Shown here: positions 8,417 through 17,385 of the stretch, in pieces
How positions within the stretch are numbered: position 1 is the first letter of the stretch
Layout: the number at the start of each line of letters is the position of its first letter
Origin: Bellilinea sp040754815
GTDB lineage: Bacteria > Chloroflexota > Anaerolineae > Anaerolineales > Anaerolineaceae
Assembly (NCBI GenBank): GCA_040754815.1
Contig: JBFMBX010000001.1
Location: 186,001 to 250,000 of the forward strand
DNA: 64,000 nucleotides
Direction: 5' to 3'
Translations under genes and position numbers: made by a program
Notes under the pieces: model-generated
What the model was told of the DNA's origin: nothing
Databases searched by the model: none
Seen by the model: only the letters and a program-made list of their open reading frames with translations

Positions 8417-8941
8417 ATGCAACGCATACCAATCTCTCCCGAGTCGCTGCGACTCCGTGTTTATGATTTATGGGAAAATGACTGGCTTCTTTTGACGGCT
8501 GGTGATTTTAATTCTGGAAAATACAACGCCATGACGGTTTCATGGGGGAGTATTGGTTCGCTTTGGGGAAAACCCTACGCTCAGGTATTTGTGCGCCCAA
8601 CCCGTTACACTTATGAATTCTGCAACCAGTACGAAACCTTTACCTTATGCGCCTTTCCGCCGCAATACCGCAAGTCTCTTTCGCTGATCGGTTCCCGCTC
8701 GGGTAAAAACGCCGATAAAATCACCCAGGCCGGGCTCACCCCTCAGTCGGCTGCTGTTGTTGCTGCGCCGGTGTTTGCTGAGGCTTCACTGGCAATTGAA
8801 TGCCGAAAAATTTATTGGGCGGATTTCAACCCGGCTAATTTTCTTGATGAAAACATCCACTCTCATTACCCCGACAAAGATTACCATCGTATCTTTTATG
8901 GAGAAATTTTATTCATCTCCGGATTAGAGAGCTATCAATAG
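8417..8941 (+). CDS. Flavin reductase-like FMN-binding protein
   Basis: A 174-residue protein of the flavin reductase-like (split-barrel FMN-binding) family. YNAMTVSWGSIGSLWGKP matches the conserved N-terminal FMN-contact region, and FVRPTRYTYEF and SRSGKNADK follow. Family members bind FMN non-covalently and either reduce free flavin with NAD(P)H or serve as flavoredoxin-like electron carriers; the partner here is not evident. The ATG at 8417 has CAGGAGA about 5 bases upstream. An in-frame upstream reading from 8312 would span the promoter and is rejected. lysA begins 29 bases after the stop on the same strand, so co-transcription is likely but not functionally informative. Confidence 0.85.
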   Translation: MQRIPISPESLRLRVYDLWENDWLLLTAGDFNSGKYNAMTVSWGSIGSLWGKPYAQVFVRPTRYTYEFCNQYETFTLCAFPPQYRKSLSLIGSRSGKNADKITQAGLTPQSAAVVAAPVFAEASLAIECRKIYWADFNPANFLDENIHSHYPDKDYHRIFYGEILFISGLESYQ

Positions 8942-8970
8942 ATTTATATTTACAGGGATTCGATGATTTT

Positions 8971-10284
8971 ATGGATGAGTTTTCAATTTTTCCGGTAAGT
9001 ACAACGATTAATTCAAAAGGCCGCCTTTCCATAGCGGGGCATGATCTGGTGGAAATTGCCGAAACCTACGGCACACCTGTATATCTTTATGATGGTGCAA
9101 CGGTTCGCGCTCAAATTGAGCGGCTGTCTCTTCTGTTCAAGCGCTATTATCCGGGCGAAGCGATGCTGGCTTATGCCAGCAAGGCTTATCTCTCTTACCA
9201 ATTTGCTCAAAAACTGGCCCGCTGGGGAGTGGGGCTGGATGTAGTCAGTTTGGGCGAAATCCACATTGCTCAAAAAGCCGGCTTCCCCCCTTCGGTGGTG
9301 CACCTGCACGGCAATAACAAAACCGAGTCGGAATTACAGGCTGCCATCGAGTGGGGCATACAGGCTATTGTCGTTGATAACCTCGATGAATTGGAAATCC
9401 TCGAACAACTGGCAGCCCGCAGCCAAAAACGGGTGCGTATCTGGCTGCGGATTACCCCCGATCTCAGTGTGAATACCCACCCACACATCGAAACCGCTCA
9501 CGTAGATAGCAAATTTGGTCTGCATCTGGAAAATGGAGAAGCAGAAGAAGCCCTGAATCGCAGTCTTTCAAGCCCGTGGTTCGACCTCAGCGGATTGCAC
9601 ACCCATTTAGGTTCACAGATTTTCGATCCCGAACCTTATCGTCAGGCAATTGAAATGCTCTGTGAATTCGCCGCCAGAAACCACTTCATTCCGCCAGAAA
9701 TCAGCCCGGGTGGAGGGTGGGGGGTACGGTATACGACGGACGACCCCTCCGACGATGTCGAACCGTGGGTGAGAACCGTTTCCGGTGCCGTTCAGGAAGC
9801 GGCCATCCGTTACGATTGGCCGTATCCGCGGCTGGTGCTGGAGACCGGTCGCTGGCTGGTAGCCAGAGCAGGTGTGGCCCTTTACCGCGTGGGCAGCCAG
9901 AAAACAACCCCTGCCGGTACCCACATTGTCGCCATTGATGGCGGTCTGGCCGATAACCCGCGGGTAGCTCTTTATCAGGCCCGCTACACGGCCAAAGTAG
10001 CCGAACGCCCCACCGATCCGGCCACTCAAACCGTGAGAATTGTGGGAAAATTCTGCGAATCCGGAGATGTGCTGATTCCAAAGACACAACTCCCGCCGGT
10101 CAAGCGCGGAGAACACCTTGCCGTGCCGGTTTCCGGCGCCTATCAGTTGAGCATGGCATCCAATTACAATTTCGCCGCTCGTCCGCCTGTCCTCTGGTTG
10201 GAAGAGGGACAGATTGAGATCATTCAATGTTGTGAACAGCCCGATCAACCCGGCTGGTGGGTTTATACCGCCGAATCCCGTTGA
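8971..10284 (+). CDS. lysA: Diaminopimelate decarboxylase
   Basis: A 437-residue fold-type III PLP decarboxylase that converts meso-diaminopimelate to lysine. An alanine-racemase-like TIM barrel is followed by a beta domain. The PLP lysine lies in LAYASKAYLS (near residue 70), LHTHLGSQI and the glycine-rich SPGGGWGVRY bind the phosphate, and GKFCESGDVL near residue 355 supplies the Cys-Glu-Ser-Gly-Asp signature of substrate binding across the dimer. Length and motif order fit DAP decarboxylase rather than ornithine or arginine decarboxylases. The ATG lacks a well-placed Shine-Dalgarno (AGGGA is 12 bases upstream). No other lysine-pathway gene is adjacent, and murE, which would use DAP or lysine, is absent from the window. 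Confidence 0.92.
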   Translation: MDEFSIFPVSTTINSKGRLSIAGHDLVEIAETYGTPVYLYDGATVRAQIERLSLLFKRYYPGEAMLAYASKAYLSYQFAQKLARWGVGLDVVSLGEIHIAQKAGFPPSVVHLHGNNKTESELQAAIEWGIQAIVVDNLDELEILEQLAARSQKRVRIWLRITPDLSVNTHPHIETAHVDSKFGLHLENGEAEEALNRSLSSPWFDLSGLHTHLGSQIFDPEPYRQAIEMLCEFAARNHFIPPEISPGGGWGVRYTTDDPSDDVEPWVRTVSGAVQEAAIRYDWPYPRLVLETGRWLVARAGVALYRVGSQKTTPAGTHIVAIDGGLADNPRVALYQARYTAKVAERPTDPATQTVRIVGKFCESGDVLIPKTQLPPVKRGEHLAVPVSGAYQLSMASNYNFAARPPVLWLEEGQIEIIQCCEQPDQPGWWVYTAESR

Positions 10285-10287
10285 GCA

Positions 10288-11124
10288 TTACGGTAGAAGA
10301 GCGCCGGGCAGGGGTTGAGGCCAGTCAATTTCAATCGGGCGGGTGTAACCATGTTTCTCGGCCGCTATCAGGCGGGCACGGGATCTTTCATCACAACCCG
10401 CCTCATCCCGAATGGTCACTCTCGTCAAAAAAGACCCAACCGGCTGAAAGACCATCTCGCCGTTCTGACAAACCCACGCTTCGACAATATACGGCGTCTG
10501 CTCGGAATCATCCCCCGCGCGCAAGAGAAGGGCAGCCCATTCAACGGTTACTTCGTCGCCGTTCCGTTCGGCCTTCACCCACGCTGGCGGAGCATAGTAG
10601 GGAGAAATGGGCAGTTTTACCTCAAATGGGTGCACGGGCTGTAAAGCGTTGAGATCACCCCGAACTTCCATATAATCTTCCCTAACCCAGCAGGGATTAT
10701 TGCCGCCAATAGCCTGAACCTCGATGTAATTTCCGCCTTCCACACGCCGAATGATTTCCAGATTACTCCCCTCATACACGCCATATTTATAGAGATACGG
10801 CGCACCCGGCCCGTAATGACAGACCGCCTGAGCAATGATCACTTTTCCCCTCAATACGGCGTAGGTAGGTTGTGGTGTTTCGGTAGGCGTCGGCTGGGGA
10901 GTGAATGTTGAAGTAGGTTCGGGTGTAAAGGGGATCGTATTTTGGGCTGTGGGGGTCGGCGTGAGTGTGGCAGTCTTTGTAATCGTCGGAGAAGTTGAAG
11001 CAGTGACAGTCAAAACGGGAGTAAAGGTTAGAGATATCTGCTGAATGCCGGAAAAATTGAAACCGCAGCCACTCAACAACAGGCCACTAAAGAAAAACAG
11101 CAACCAACCCAGAGAGTGCTTCAC
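10288..11124 (-). CDS. Secreted lipoprotein with Thr/Pro linker and SH3-like region
   Basis: A predicted lipoprotein of about 278 residues, function unknown. Starting at the GTG at 11124 (AGAGGG 8 bases upstream), the sequence is a compact signal peptide ending in LLLSGC, a classic lipobox with the lipidated Cys at about residue 20. A Thr/Pro-rich linker of about 60 residues follows, then a folded part. Its AQAVCHYGPGAPYLYKYGVY and NNPCWVREDYME segments resemble bacterial SH3-type domains of cell-surface proteins, with a pair of Cys that could bond. An in-frame ATG at 11181 or 11205 would overlap nrdJ and give a poor signal peptide. It follows nrdJ and may be transcribed with it by read-through. 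Confidence 0.7.
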   Translation of the reverse strand: MKHSLGWLLFFFSGLLLSGCGFNFSGIQQISLTFTPVLTVTASTSPTITKTATLTPTPTAQNTIPFTPEPTSTFTPQPTPTETPQPTYAVLRGKVIIAQAVCHYGPGAPYLYKYGVYEGSNLEIIRRVEGGNYIEVQAIGGNNPCWVREDYMEVRGDLNALQPVHPFEVKLPISPYYAPPAWVKAERNGDEVTVEWAALLLRAGDDSEQTPYIVEAWVCQNGEMVFQPVGSFLTRVTIRDEAGCDERSRARLIAAEKHGYTRPIEIDWPQPLPGALLP

Positions 11125-11174
11125 AGAGAAGACCCTCTGGGTGAACGGTTTTCTCCTCTCAATCACCAACACTT

Positions 11175-13793
11175 TCAACATTCGCTGTATCCGCAAGCGT
11201 AACACTTGCGGCAGCCCTCCTCGTTGATTACGGCCGCCTCACCGCATTCGGGGCAGAGATCCCCAAAACGGAGCAGCTTTTGACCAGCCGTATGAGGATT
11301 GGGTTTTTCTTCTTCGCTATGGTGACCATTTCCCGGCGTGCTCACTTCATCTTGCTTTTTTCCTTGTTGAGCAACCATCCTCTCGGCACGGATTTGCAGA
11401 TACTCATCCAGAATCTGACCGACTCCATCCGGCAGTGAACGCACACGGTTCGGCCCAAACCCAAGTGAACGACCGCCGCCGATGCCCAACAACTGATTGG
11501 CCGCCTCCCGCAACCGGCGCGCCGGTTCGATGGGCGAAGCAAGACGGAGGATATAGGAAAGCAATCGTCCAATGGCTTCGGATACGGCAGCCGTATCCGA
11601 ACCCGCTTTGGCGGTATTGATGAACACCTCGAAAGGTTGATTACCGCCATTTTCATTGACGGTGATAAAGGCTTTGCCCAGCGGCGTATCAATGGAGTAG
11701 GTAAAGCCGGTCAGGTAACGGGGGCGGGGCTTTTTCGTCTCATGCCAGATGGTCAATTGTTCCTGCTGTTTTTCTGTAACGACGCTCTGGGGTCTTTCTT
11801 CTTCACCACTGGCCTGTTTCTTTTTGGCTGTCGAAAGAGTTTCCAAAACAACCTTATCCCGAGAACCGGTGACATAAACGGTAATTCCTTTGCATCCCAG
11901 TTTCCAGGCGAGTTGATACGCCGTGGCAACATCTTCTACGGTTGCCCCTTCCGGAAAATTGATCGTCTTGGAAAGCGAATTATCTACAAACGCCTGCATG
12001 GCTGCCTGCATTCGAACGTGTTCTTCCGCGGTAATATCGGACGAAACGACGAACACGCGTTTAATCTCATCCGGCACGGCTGCAACCCTCTGGCACGAGC
12101 CTTCCAGCATGACCTGCTCGATGATTTCCTGACGCTTTTCCGGTTCAATACCCGCTTTTATCAACGCCTGTTCGAACTGGGGGCTGGCGTAGGTCAATTG
12201 TAAATCTTTGCCATTGTCATTGACATGCCGGATATAAGCCAGCGCAAAGGCCGGTTCACATCCGTATCCTTCACACCCTGCCACTGTGGCTATGGTGCCG
12301 GTTGGCGCAATCGTCGTCTGTGCTGCATTGCGGATGCCATACTGGCGGATCTGATCCACAATCCATTCCCAATCCAGTGACGGTCTGCCCCAATCTCGTT
12401 CATAAGGGGTGATTGGTTTAGGCGGCGACCACTTTAACTGTTCGGGGTCATAAATCGAACCCTTAATGGCGGGGAAAGGACCGCGTTCCCGCGCCATTTC
12501 AATCGAAGTCACCATGGCATGATAGCGAACGAATTCCATTACCTGGGCCGCAAATTCCTGCCCTTCCGGTGAGCCGTACCGCACCCCACAGTAATACATT
12601 AAATCTGCCAACCCCATAATGCCCAGACCAATCCGCCGGGCACGGTGAGCGGCCTCTTTCAATTGAGGAACAGCCAGCACATACTGATTGGCTTCGACCA
12701 CATCATCTAAAAAGCGGGTAGCGGTGACAACCGACTGCCTGAGCCCCTCCCAATCTACCTTACCATCCGCTGCATAATGCTGGGCCAGATTAACCGACCC
12801 CAGACAACAATTTTCATACGGCCCCAGCCACTGCTCACCGCACGGATTGGTTGCCTCCAGCGGGTAAAGATGCGGCACCGGATTGCTGCGATTGGCCGCA
12901 TCCAGAAACAGCACACCCGGTTCTCCGTTGTGGTGCGCCTGCCGGACGATTTTATCGAACAGGTCGCGCGCGCGTACTTTTTTATGGGTCACCAGCGGCA
13001 CACCTGCCTCAACCAGCTGCTCCAGCGTGCCTTTGACCTGACGATAGAGGGGATTATGCACATCCGGAAAATGCAACTCCCACTCCTCATCATTTTCCAC
13101 CGCGCGCATGAAATCATCGGTAATTCCCACCGAAATGTTGAAATTGGTGATGGCGTTTTCATCCGTCTTACAGGTAATAAATTCCTCGATATCGGGGTGA
13201 TCCACGCGCAACACAGCCATGTTGGCACCCCGCCGCGTTCCGCCCTGCGCAATTTCTCCAAAAGCATGATCATAAACCCGCAAAAAGCCGACCGGACCGG
13301 TGGCCTGCCCGGCAGAAGATTTCACCATCGAACCTTTGGGGCGCAGCCGAGAAAAAGAAAAGCCGTTTCCCCCGCCGGTTTGCTGGATCAATGCCGCATC
13401 CCGCAAGGTTTGAAAAATACCAGAAGGATCACGCCCCATATCGTCGTTGATCGGTAAGACAAAACAGGCTGCCAGTTGTCCCAAGGGCGTCCCTGCGCCG
13501 GTAAAGGTTGGCGAGTTTGGGAAGAACTTTTTGCTGGTCAGCAGGATATAAAACTCCCGTGCTCTTTGCATTACATCGCCGCCCCAAATTTCTTCCACTT
13601 TGGCAACATGATAGGAAACCCGCCAGAACATATCTTCCACGCTCTCTGATGGTTTGCCGTCGTCACCGCGGCGCACATATCGACGGATAAGCACCTGACG
13701 GGCATTTTCGGTCAAATCAACCGAAGGAAGATTTTTTGGTCGTGGGGGGGTTGGCAGCAGACCATTTTTGATGACTTGGGATTGTGTTTGCAT
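11175..13793 (-). CDS. nrdJ: Adenosylcobalamin-dependent (class II) ribonucleotide reductase
   Basis: An 872-residue class II reductase that makes deoxynucleotides using a radical generated from vitamin B12. NPCGEQ at 316-321 holds the thiyl-radical Cys318 and catalytic Glu320. Cys110 (QLAACFVL) and Cys329 are the likely redox pair, matching the spacing known from Thermotoga NrdJ. APTGTIATVAGCEGYGCEP is the phosphate-binding loop. The N-terminus lacks an ATP-cone. The C-terminus ends in a CPEC...CRKCYACGYSEC cluster that probably re-reduces the active site or binds zinc. AGGAGG is 5 bases from the ATG. It follows nrdR by 16 bases, so the repressor and its target form one operon. Confidence 0.96.
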   Translation of the reverse strand: MQTQSQVIKNGLLPTPPRPKNLPSVDLTENARQVLIRRYVRRGDDGKPSESVEDMFWRVSYHVAKVEEIWGGDVMQRAREFYILLTSKKFFPNSPTFTGAGTPLGQLAACFVLPINDDMGRDPSGIFQTLRDAALIQQTGGGNGFSFSRLRPKGSMVKSSAGQATGPVGFLRVYDHAFGEIAQGGTRRGANMAVLRVDHPDIEEFITCKTDENAITNFNISVGITDDFMRAVENDEEWELHFPDVHNPLYRQVKGTLEQLVEAGVPLVTHKKVRARDLFDKIVRQAHHNGEPGVLFLDAANRSNPVPHLYPLEATNPCGEQWLGPYENCCLGSVNLAQHYAADGKVDWEGLRQSVVTATRFLDDVVEANQYVLAVPQLKEAAHRARRIGLGIMGLADLMYYCGVRYGSPEGQEFAAQVMEFVRYHAMVTSIEMARERGPFPAIKGSIYDPEQLKWSPPKPITPYERDWGRPSLDWEWIVDQIRQYGIRNAAQTTIAPTGTIATVAGCEGYGCEPAFALAYIRHVNDNGKDLQLTYASPQFEQALIKAGIEPEKRQEIIEQVMLEGSCQRVAAVPDEIKRVFVVSSDITAEEHVRMQAAMQAFVDNSLSKTINFPEGATVEDVATAYQLAWKLGCKGITVYVTGSRDKVVLETLSTAKKKQASGEEERPQSVVTEKQQEQLTIWHETKKPRPRYLTGFTYSIDTPLGKAFITVNENGGNQPFEVFINTAKAGSDTAAVSEAIGRLLSYILRLASPIEPARRLREAANQLLGIGGGRSLGFGPNRVRSLPDGVGQILDEYLQIRAERMVAQQGKKQDEVSTPGNGHHSEEEKPNPHTAGQKLLRFGDLCPECGEAAVINEEGCRKCYACGYSEC

Positions 13794-13809
13794 GATTTCC
13801 TCCTGTAAA

Positions 13810-14262
13810 CTAGGAACCCTCTAATAAACGATCAATTTCCTTGCGAATGGCATGTAAGTCATTTAAATTCAAATAAACAATGGCATAGCGAATATAGGCC
13901 AGTTGATCGAGCTCTTTCAACCCTGCAATCACCATATCTCCCACCACGCGGGAAGAAACCTCCGCCCGCCCCATTTGCTGCAGGGAGGACTCAATTTCTC
14001 CCACCAGCCGTTCAATCTCTGCGGCTGAAACCGGACGTTTTGCACAGGCAATCCGAATCCCGCGCATTAATTTTTCGCGGTCAAACTCTTCCCGTGTTCC
14101 ATCCCGCTTTACGACTAAGGGGGTGGCTAAAATGGGCCGTTCATAGGTGGAAAAGCGCTGACCGCATTTTTCACACTCTCGGCGACGACGAATCCCACCC
14201 CGCTGGTCGTGAGTAGTATCCAGAACCCTCGATTGTTCATGATGACAATATGGGCAACGCAA
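13810..14262 (-). CDS. nrdR: Transcriptional repressor NrdR
   Basis: A 150-residue repressor of ribonucleotide-reductase genes, the usual length. A zinc ribbon at the N-terminus uses Cys3, Cys6, Cys30 and Cys33, and an ATP-cone occupies about residues 47-137 and senses ATP/dATP. The start is TTG at 14262, fixed by the invariant MRCPYC N-terminus and by GGAGGAG four bases upstream. It heads the nrdR-nrdJ operon. Candidate NrdR boxes lie 96-164 bases upstream (14358-14426), which implies autoregulation together with nrdJ. Confidence 0.96.
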   Translation of the reverse strand: MRCPYCHHEQSRVLDTTHDQRGGIRRRRECEKCGQRFSTYERPILATPLVVKRDGTREEFDREKLMRGIRIACAKRPVSAAEIERLVGEIESSLQQMGRAEVSSRVVGDMVIAGLKELDQLAYIRYAIVYLNLNDLHAIRKEIDRLLEGS

Positions 14263-14357
14263 TGGACTCCTCCGTTCTCAATTGGTGAATAGGGACATTC
14301 ATTTCTACCCCCTGAAATTATTTATCCCAATGTAGAGAAAATCTTTTTCGATCGCCG

Positions 14358-14426
14358 CCCCCATATATGGGGGTTTATTTGTTTGTCAGTAGTACATGTG
14401 CGGGTTAATTTTAGCATATATGACGG
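14358..14426 (-). promoter_or_regulatory. Candidate NrdR box cluster upstream of nrdR-nrdJ
   Basis: A perfect 16-bp palindrome at 14358-14373 matches the NrdR-box core C-N-ATATAT-N-G. A second CATATATG core lies at 14415-14422, 53 bases (five helical turns) away. A degenerate half-match, with ACATGT as its centre, sits at 14389-14404, exactly 31 bases centre to centre from the first, the usual spacing of paired NrdR boxes. A possible promoter (CTGACA, 16 bases, TATATG) overlaps the first box on the minus strand, which fits repression by occlusion. Confidence 0.55.
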
Positions 14427-14718
14427 CTGGATGCAATAGAAACCGGGCAATTCTAATCTTAAAATATCCATTTAGAAAATTCGTTCAAAGCCACACACAA
14501 ATGAATCATTCAACTCCGGTTTTTAACCAATAGAAATGCTTATTTTGCCAATATGTTGGGGAGATTATGGAATTAGGATTTTTACCCCCCATAAAAGGGG
14601 GTGTCGGCTAAACCTGATTTGTTGTTTGATTTTCTTATGTTAATGAATCGGCAGTTAAAAATTCTCAACAGGATTGCAAAGTCTCTAATTTTCCAGTCGA
14701 AAAATTCTCTAAAACAGC

Positions 14719-14745
14719 GGAAGCCCCCTTTCTCAGGGGGCTTCC
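14719..14745 (-). terminator. Probable terminator of the dcw cluster
   Basis: A 10-bp GC-rich perfect stem (14719-14728 with 14736-14745) has a 7-base loop. On the minus strand it is followed by GCTGTTTTAG, a short T tract. It lies about 175 bases beyond the ftsZ stop and is the first good candidate to end the 17-gene transcript. Confidence 0.6.
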
Positions 14746-14780
14746 TCAAGACAGGTTGAAACATACCGCTAACTTTATCA

Positions 14781-14815
14781 ATTCAGCAGAAGGGAGGATA
14801 ACTTCTGCCTTGAAT
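14781..14815 (-). other. Stem-loop in the ftsZ 3' region
   Basis: ATTCAGCAGAAG pairs with CTTCTGC and, after a 2-base bulge, TGAAT; the loop is 9 bases. There is no T tract, so it is more likely an mRNA-stabilising 3' structure than a terminator. Confidence 0.4.
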
Positions 14816-14919
14816 GATAACCTCGAAACAGGCGGCCTGAACTACAGGGATAACAATCCCCGTTCATTCAGGAGCGAAACAGGCGAAGAGCATTGCTCCC
14901 CGATCCGTCAACCAAACGG

Positions 14920-16071
14920 CTAGCGTTGGGTGTTGCGGTTGCGCAAAAAGGCCGGAATATCCAGATCGTTGGTATTGATGACGTGCGGCTGGAATTCGGT
15001 TGGCGAGGTGGGAGGCGCCTGCCGCTCAGCCCTGGCTGCGGGGCTGCTCGCCGGGAAGGAAGCGGTTTCTTCCTTCTTCTGTGCGGGGCGCGGTTCCACT
15101 AAAGGGGAACGCACACTGGGACGGTCAAAGCCAGTGGCAATCACCGTGATACGAATCTCATCGCCCATATTCGGATCCACCACCGCACCGAAGATCAGGT
15201 TCACATCCGGGTGAGCCGTTTCCTTGATAATCGCCGCCGCCTGATTGACCTCGAAGAGAGTCAGACTGTTGCCGCCGGTGACATTGAAGAGAATACCGCG
15301 GGCACCGTCAATGGTAATATCCAGCAGCTGGCTGGAAATAGCCATTTCCGCCGCAATTCTGGCGCGATCTTCACCGCTGGCATGACCGACCGCCATCAGC
15401 GCCGCTCCACCTTCGGACATGATCGCCCGCACATCGGCAAAGTCGAGGTTGATCAGGCCCGGCACGGTAATCAGTTCCGAAATACCCTGAATACCCTGCC
15501 GCAGAACATCATCGGCGGTACGGAAAGCCTCTTGCAGGGTTACCCGCTTGTCCACAATTTGCAGCAGGCGGTCATTGGGGATGACGATGAGCGTATCGGC
15601 ATGTTCTTTGAGTTTGGCAATACCCGCTTCGGCTGCCTGCTGGCGGCGCATACCCTCGAAAGTGAAGGGACGGGTGACCACACCGATGGTCAAAGCCCCC
15701 ACTTCTTTGGCAATTTGCGCCACGATGGGTGCCGCTCCGGTGCCGGTTCCGCCGCCCAAACCGGCGGTAACGAACACCATGTCGGAGCCTTTCAGCACCT
15801 CATACAGCTCTTCAGCGGATTCTTCGGCCGCTTTGCGCCCGACCTCCGGGTTGCCGCCGGCGCCCAAACCGCGCGTGGATTTATCACCTATGCGAACGCG
15901 GGTAGGCGCTTTGGAGAGCAGTAATGCCTGTGCATCGGTGTTGACCGTCACAAATTCAATACCGCTCAACCCTTCGTCTATCATACGGTTGACTGCATTG
16001 CAGCCACCGCCGCCCACACCGATCACTTTGATGCGGGCAAAAGATTCTGCTTGGTTATTGTAAAGATCCAT
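14920..16071 (-). CDS. ftsZ: Cell-division GTPase FtsZ
   Basis: A 383-residue tubulin homologue that polymerises into the Z-ring at midcell. IGVGGGGCNAVNRM near residue 17 begins the nucleotide-binding domain, and the tubulin signature GGGTGTG is at 106-112. The T7-loop region NLDFADVRAIM supplies the Asp that activates GTP hydrolysis. A Pro/Ala-rich linker at about 325-365 leads to the conserved C-terminal peptide DLDIPAFLRNR, which binds FtsA. GGAGG lies 8 bases before the ATG. It is the last gene of the dcw cluster, 67 bases after ftsA, a wider gap than elsewhere in the cluster. Confidence 0.98.
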   Translation of the reverse strand: MDLYNNQAESFARIKVIGVGGGGCNAVNRMIDEGLSGIEFVTVNTDAQALLLSKAPTRVRIGDKSTRGLGAGGNPEVGRKAAEESAEELYEVLKGSDMVFVTAGLGGGTGTGAAPIVAQIAKEVGALTIGVVTRPFTFEGMRRQQAAEAGIAKLKEHADTLIVIPNDRLLQIVDKRVTLQEAFRTADDVLRQGIQGISELITVPGLINLDFADVRAIMSEGGAALMAVGHASGEDRARIAAEMAISSQLLDITIDGARGILFNVTGGNSLTLFEVNQAAAIIKETAHPDVNLIFGAVVDPNMGDEIRITVIATGFDRPSVRSPLVEPRPAQKKEETASFPASSPAARAERQAPPTSPTEFQPHVINTNDLDIPAFLRNRNTQR

Positions 16072-16138
16072 TTTGTGTTCCTCCGCTTAACCTGTCTTGA
16101 TTGGGTTTATATGAATGGGTACATGACCTCCAGAAAAG

Positions 16139-17374
16139 TTACGGTAACAGGCGTTTCAAGAAATTCTTGATCCTGTCTCCATCCAGATTAATGCCTTTCG
16201 GGAAAAACGAACGCCGGGTCGGCAGCGGTTCGGCCTGACTGAGCAGCAACGCCCAATGTAGCAGGCCAACGCTGGTGGAATACGCCGGCGAGTGCAATTG
16301 ATCGGTCAAACCGATGAGATTTTCCGGTTTAGCCACCCGAACCGGTAAACCAAGAACCGAACTTGCCAGTGTTTTCATACCGGGCAGTAAACTGGCCCCG
16401 CCGGTCAAAACCATCCCCGCCGGCAGCAAACCATCGTATCCCGAACGCTTGATTTCCTGCAGCACCAGCATGAAAATTTCTTCGACCCGCGCCTCGATGA
16501 TATGCGCCAGATCCCGACGGTTGACTTGAACCGGTGCCTCCTGACCAAATGAGCGCACGTTGATGACCTCATCCTCGGCTATCTCTGCTTCGATGGCATG
16601 GCCGTACCGTTTTTTCACTTCCTCTGCCTGATCAATGGATAACCTTAAGCCGTGTGCAATATCGGAAGTAATATGATTGCCGCCTACCGCCAGCACCATT
16701 GTATGCCACACATCTCCGTCAATATAAATGGCAAGATCGGTCGTACCGCCTCCGATATCGCATACCACCACGCCCATCTGGCGTTCCGTTTCCGAAAGCA
16801 CAACTTCTGCTGAGGCCAGCGGGTTCAAAACGAACTGAGTCACCTGAACACCGGCTGCCTGCACGCACTGGCGCAAGTTCTCCACCGTTGATTCGGCCGC
16901 TGTTATGATGTGGGCTTCCACTTCCATGCGGTAGCCGTGCATACCAATGGGCATACGGATGCCTTCCTGCCCATCCACGATAAAACTACGTTGAATGACA
17001 TGGATGATCTGCCGGTTGTGAGGGATGGCGACTGCCTGTGCCGCTTCCAATGCCCGGGCAACATCCACCTCGTCAATCACACCGCCGGAAATCCCCACCA
17101 CCCCCCGGCTGTTGACCGACGCCACATGGGAGCCGGCCAGACTGACCAGCGCAGAGGTGATTTCAAAACCGGACGTGCGCTGGGCTTTTTCAATCGAACG
17201 CGCAATCGAGGTGGAAGCCGCCGCCAAGTCCACGATGTTCCCTTTTCGTATGCCCTGCGAGGGCTCAATTCCCACGCCCAAAATTCGCATGGTGCGTTCC
17301 CCCTCCACCCGCGCCACCAGTGTACACACTTTGGTTGTTCCGATATCTATTCCAACAACGATTGGTTCATCCAT
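16139..17374 (-). CDS. ftsA: Cell-division actin homologue FtsA
   Basis: About 411 residues of the actin/Hsp70 ATPase fold. VGIDIGTTKVCTLVA is the phosphate-1 loop, VVVCDIGGGTTDLAIY the phosphate-2 loop, and GMVLTGGASLLPGM the adenosine motif. A conserved basic and hydrophobic tail, IKNFLKRLLP, is the membrane-targeting amphipathic helix. FtsA tethers FtsZ filaments to the membrane and recruits later division proteins. The ATG at 17374 has GGAG six bases upstream. An in-frame ATG four codons earlier at 17386 overlaps the ftsQ stop as TAATG but has no ribosome site, so either start could be used by coupling. Confidence 0.96.
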   Translation of the reverse strand: MDEPIVVGIDIGTTKVCTLVARVEGERTMRILGVGIEPSQGIRKGNIVDLAAASTSIARSIEKAQRTSGFEITSALVSLAGSHVASVNSRGVVGISGGVIDEVDVARALEAAQAVAIPHNRQIIHVIQRSFIVDGQEGIRMPIGMHGYRMEVEAHIITAAESTVENLRQCVQAAGVQVTQFVLNPLASAEVVLSETERQMGVVVCDIGGGTTDLAIYIDGDVWHTMVLAVGGNHITSDIAHGLRLSIDQAEEVKKRYGHAIEAEIAEDEVINVRSFGQEAPVQVNRRDLAHIIEARVEEIFMLVLQEIKRSGYDGLLPAGMVLTGGASLLPGMKTLASSVLGLPVRVAKPENLIGLTDQLHSPAYSTSVGLLHWALLLSQAEPLPTRRSFFPKGINLDGDRIKNFLKRLLP

Positions 17375-17385
17375 GGCTTTCTCCA

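Larger units (their letters stand above)
14263..14919. other. Long non-coding interval between ftsZ and nrdR
   Basis: No convincing gene is seen in these 657 bases. The nrdR-proximal side holds the NrdR boxes, followed by an AT-rich stretch of about 150 bases with nothing recognisable. The ftsZ-proximal side is a 3' region with hairpins at 14719-14745 and 14781-14815, and an 11-bp direct repeat (CGAAACAGGCG at 14824 and 14875). A 60-codon open frame at 14582-14764 has no ribosome site and runs through the terminator hairpin. Confidence 0.6.

Noticed and set aside
9613..10248. Long open frame opposite lysA (211 codons)
   Set aside because: It is a shadow of the lysA coding strand with no ribosome site or recognisable motif, and lysA has all its family signatures.
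14583..14603. CCCCC/GGGGG hairpin as a second terminator
   Set aside because: Neither strand has a T tract after it, and no gene ends nearby.
14582..14764. 60-codon open frame in the ftsZ-nrdR interval
   Set aside because: It runs through the dcw terminator hairpin and has no ribosome site; composition is not protein-like.
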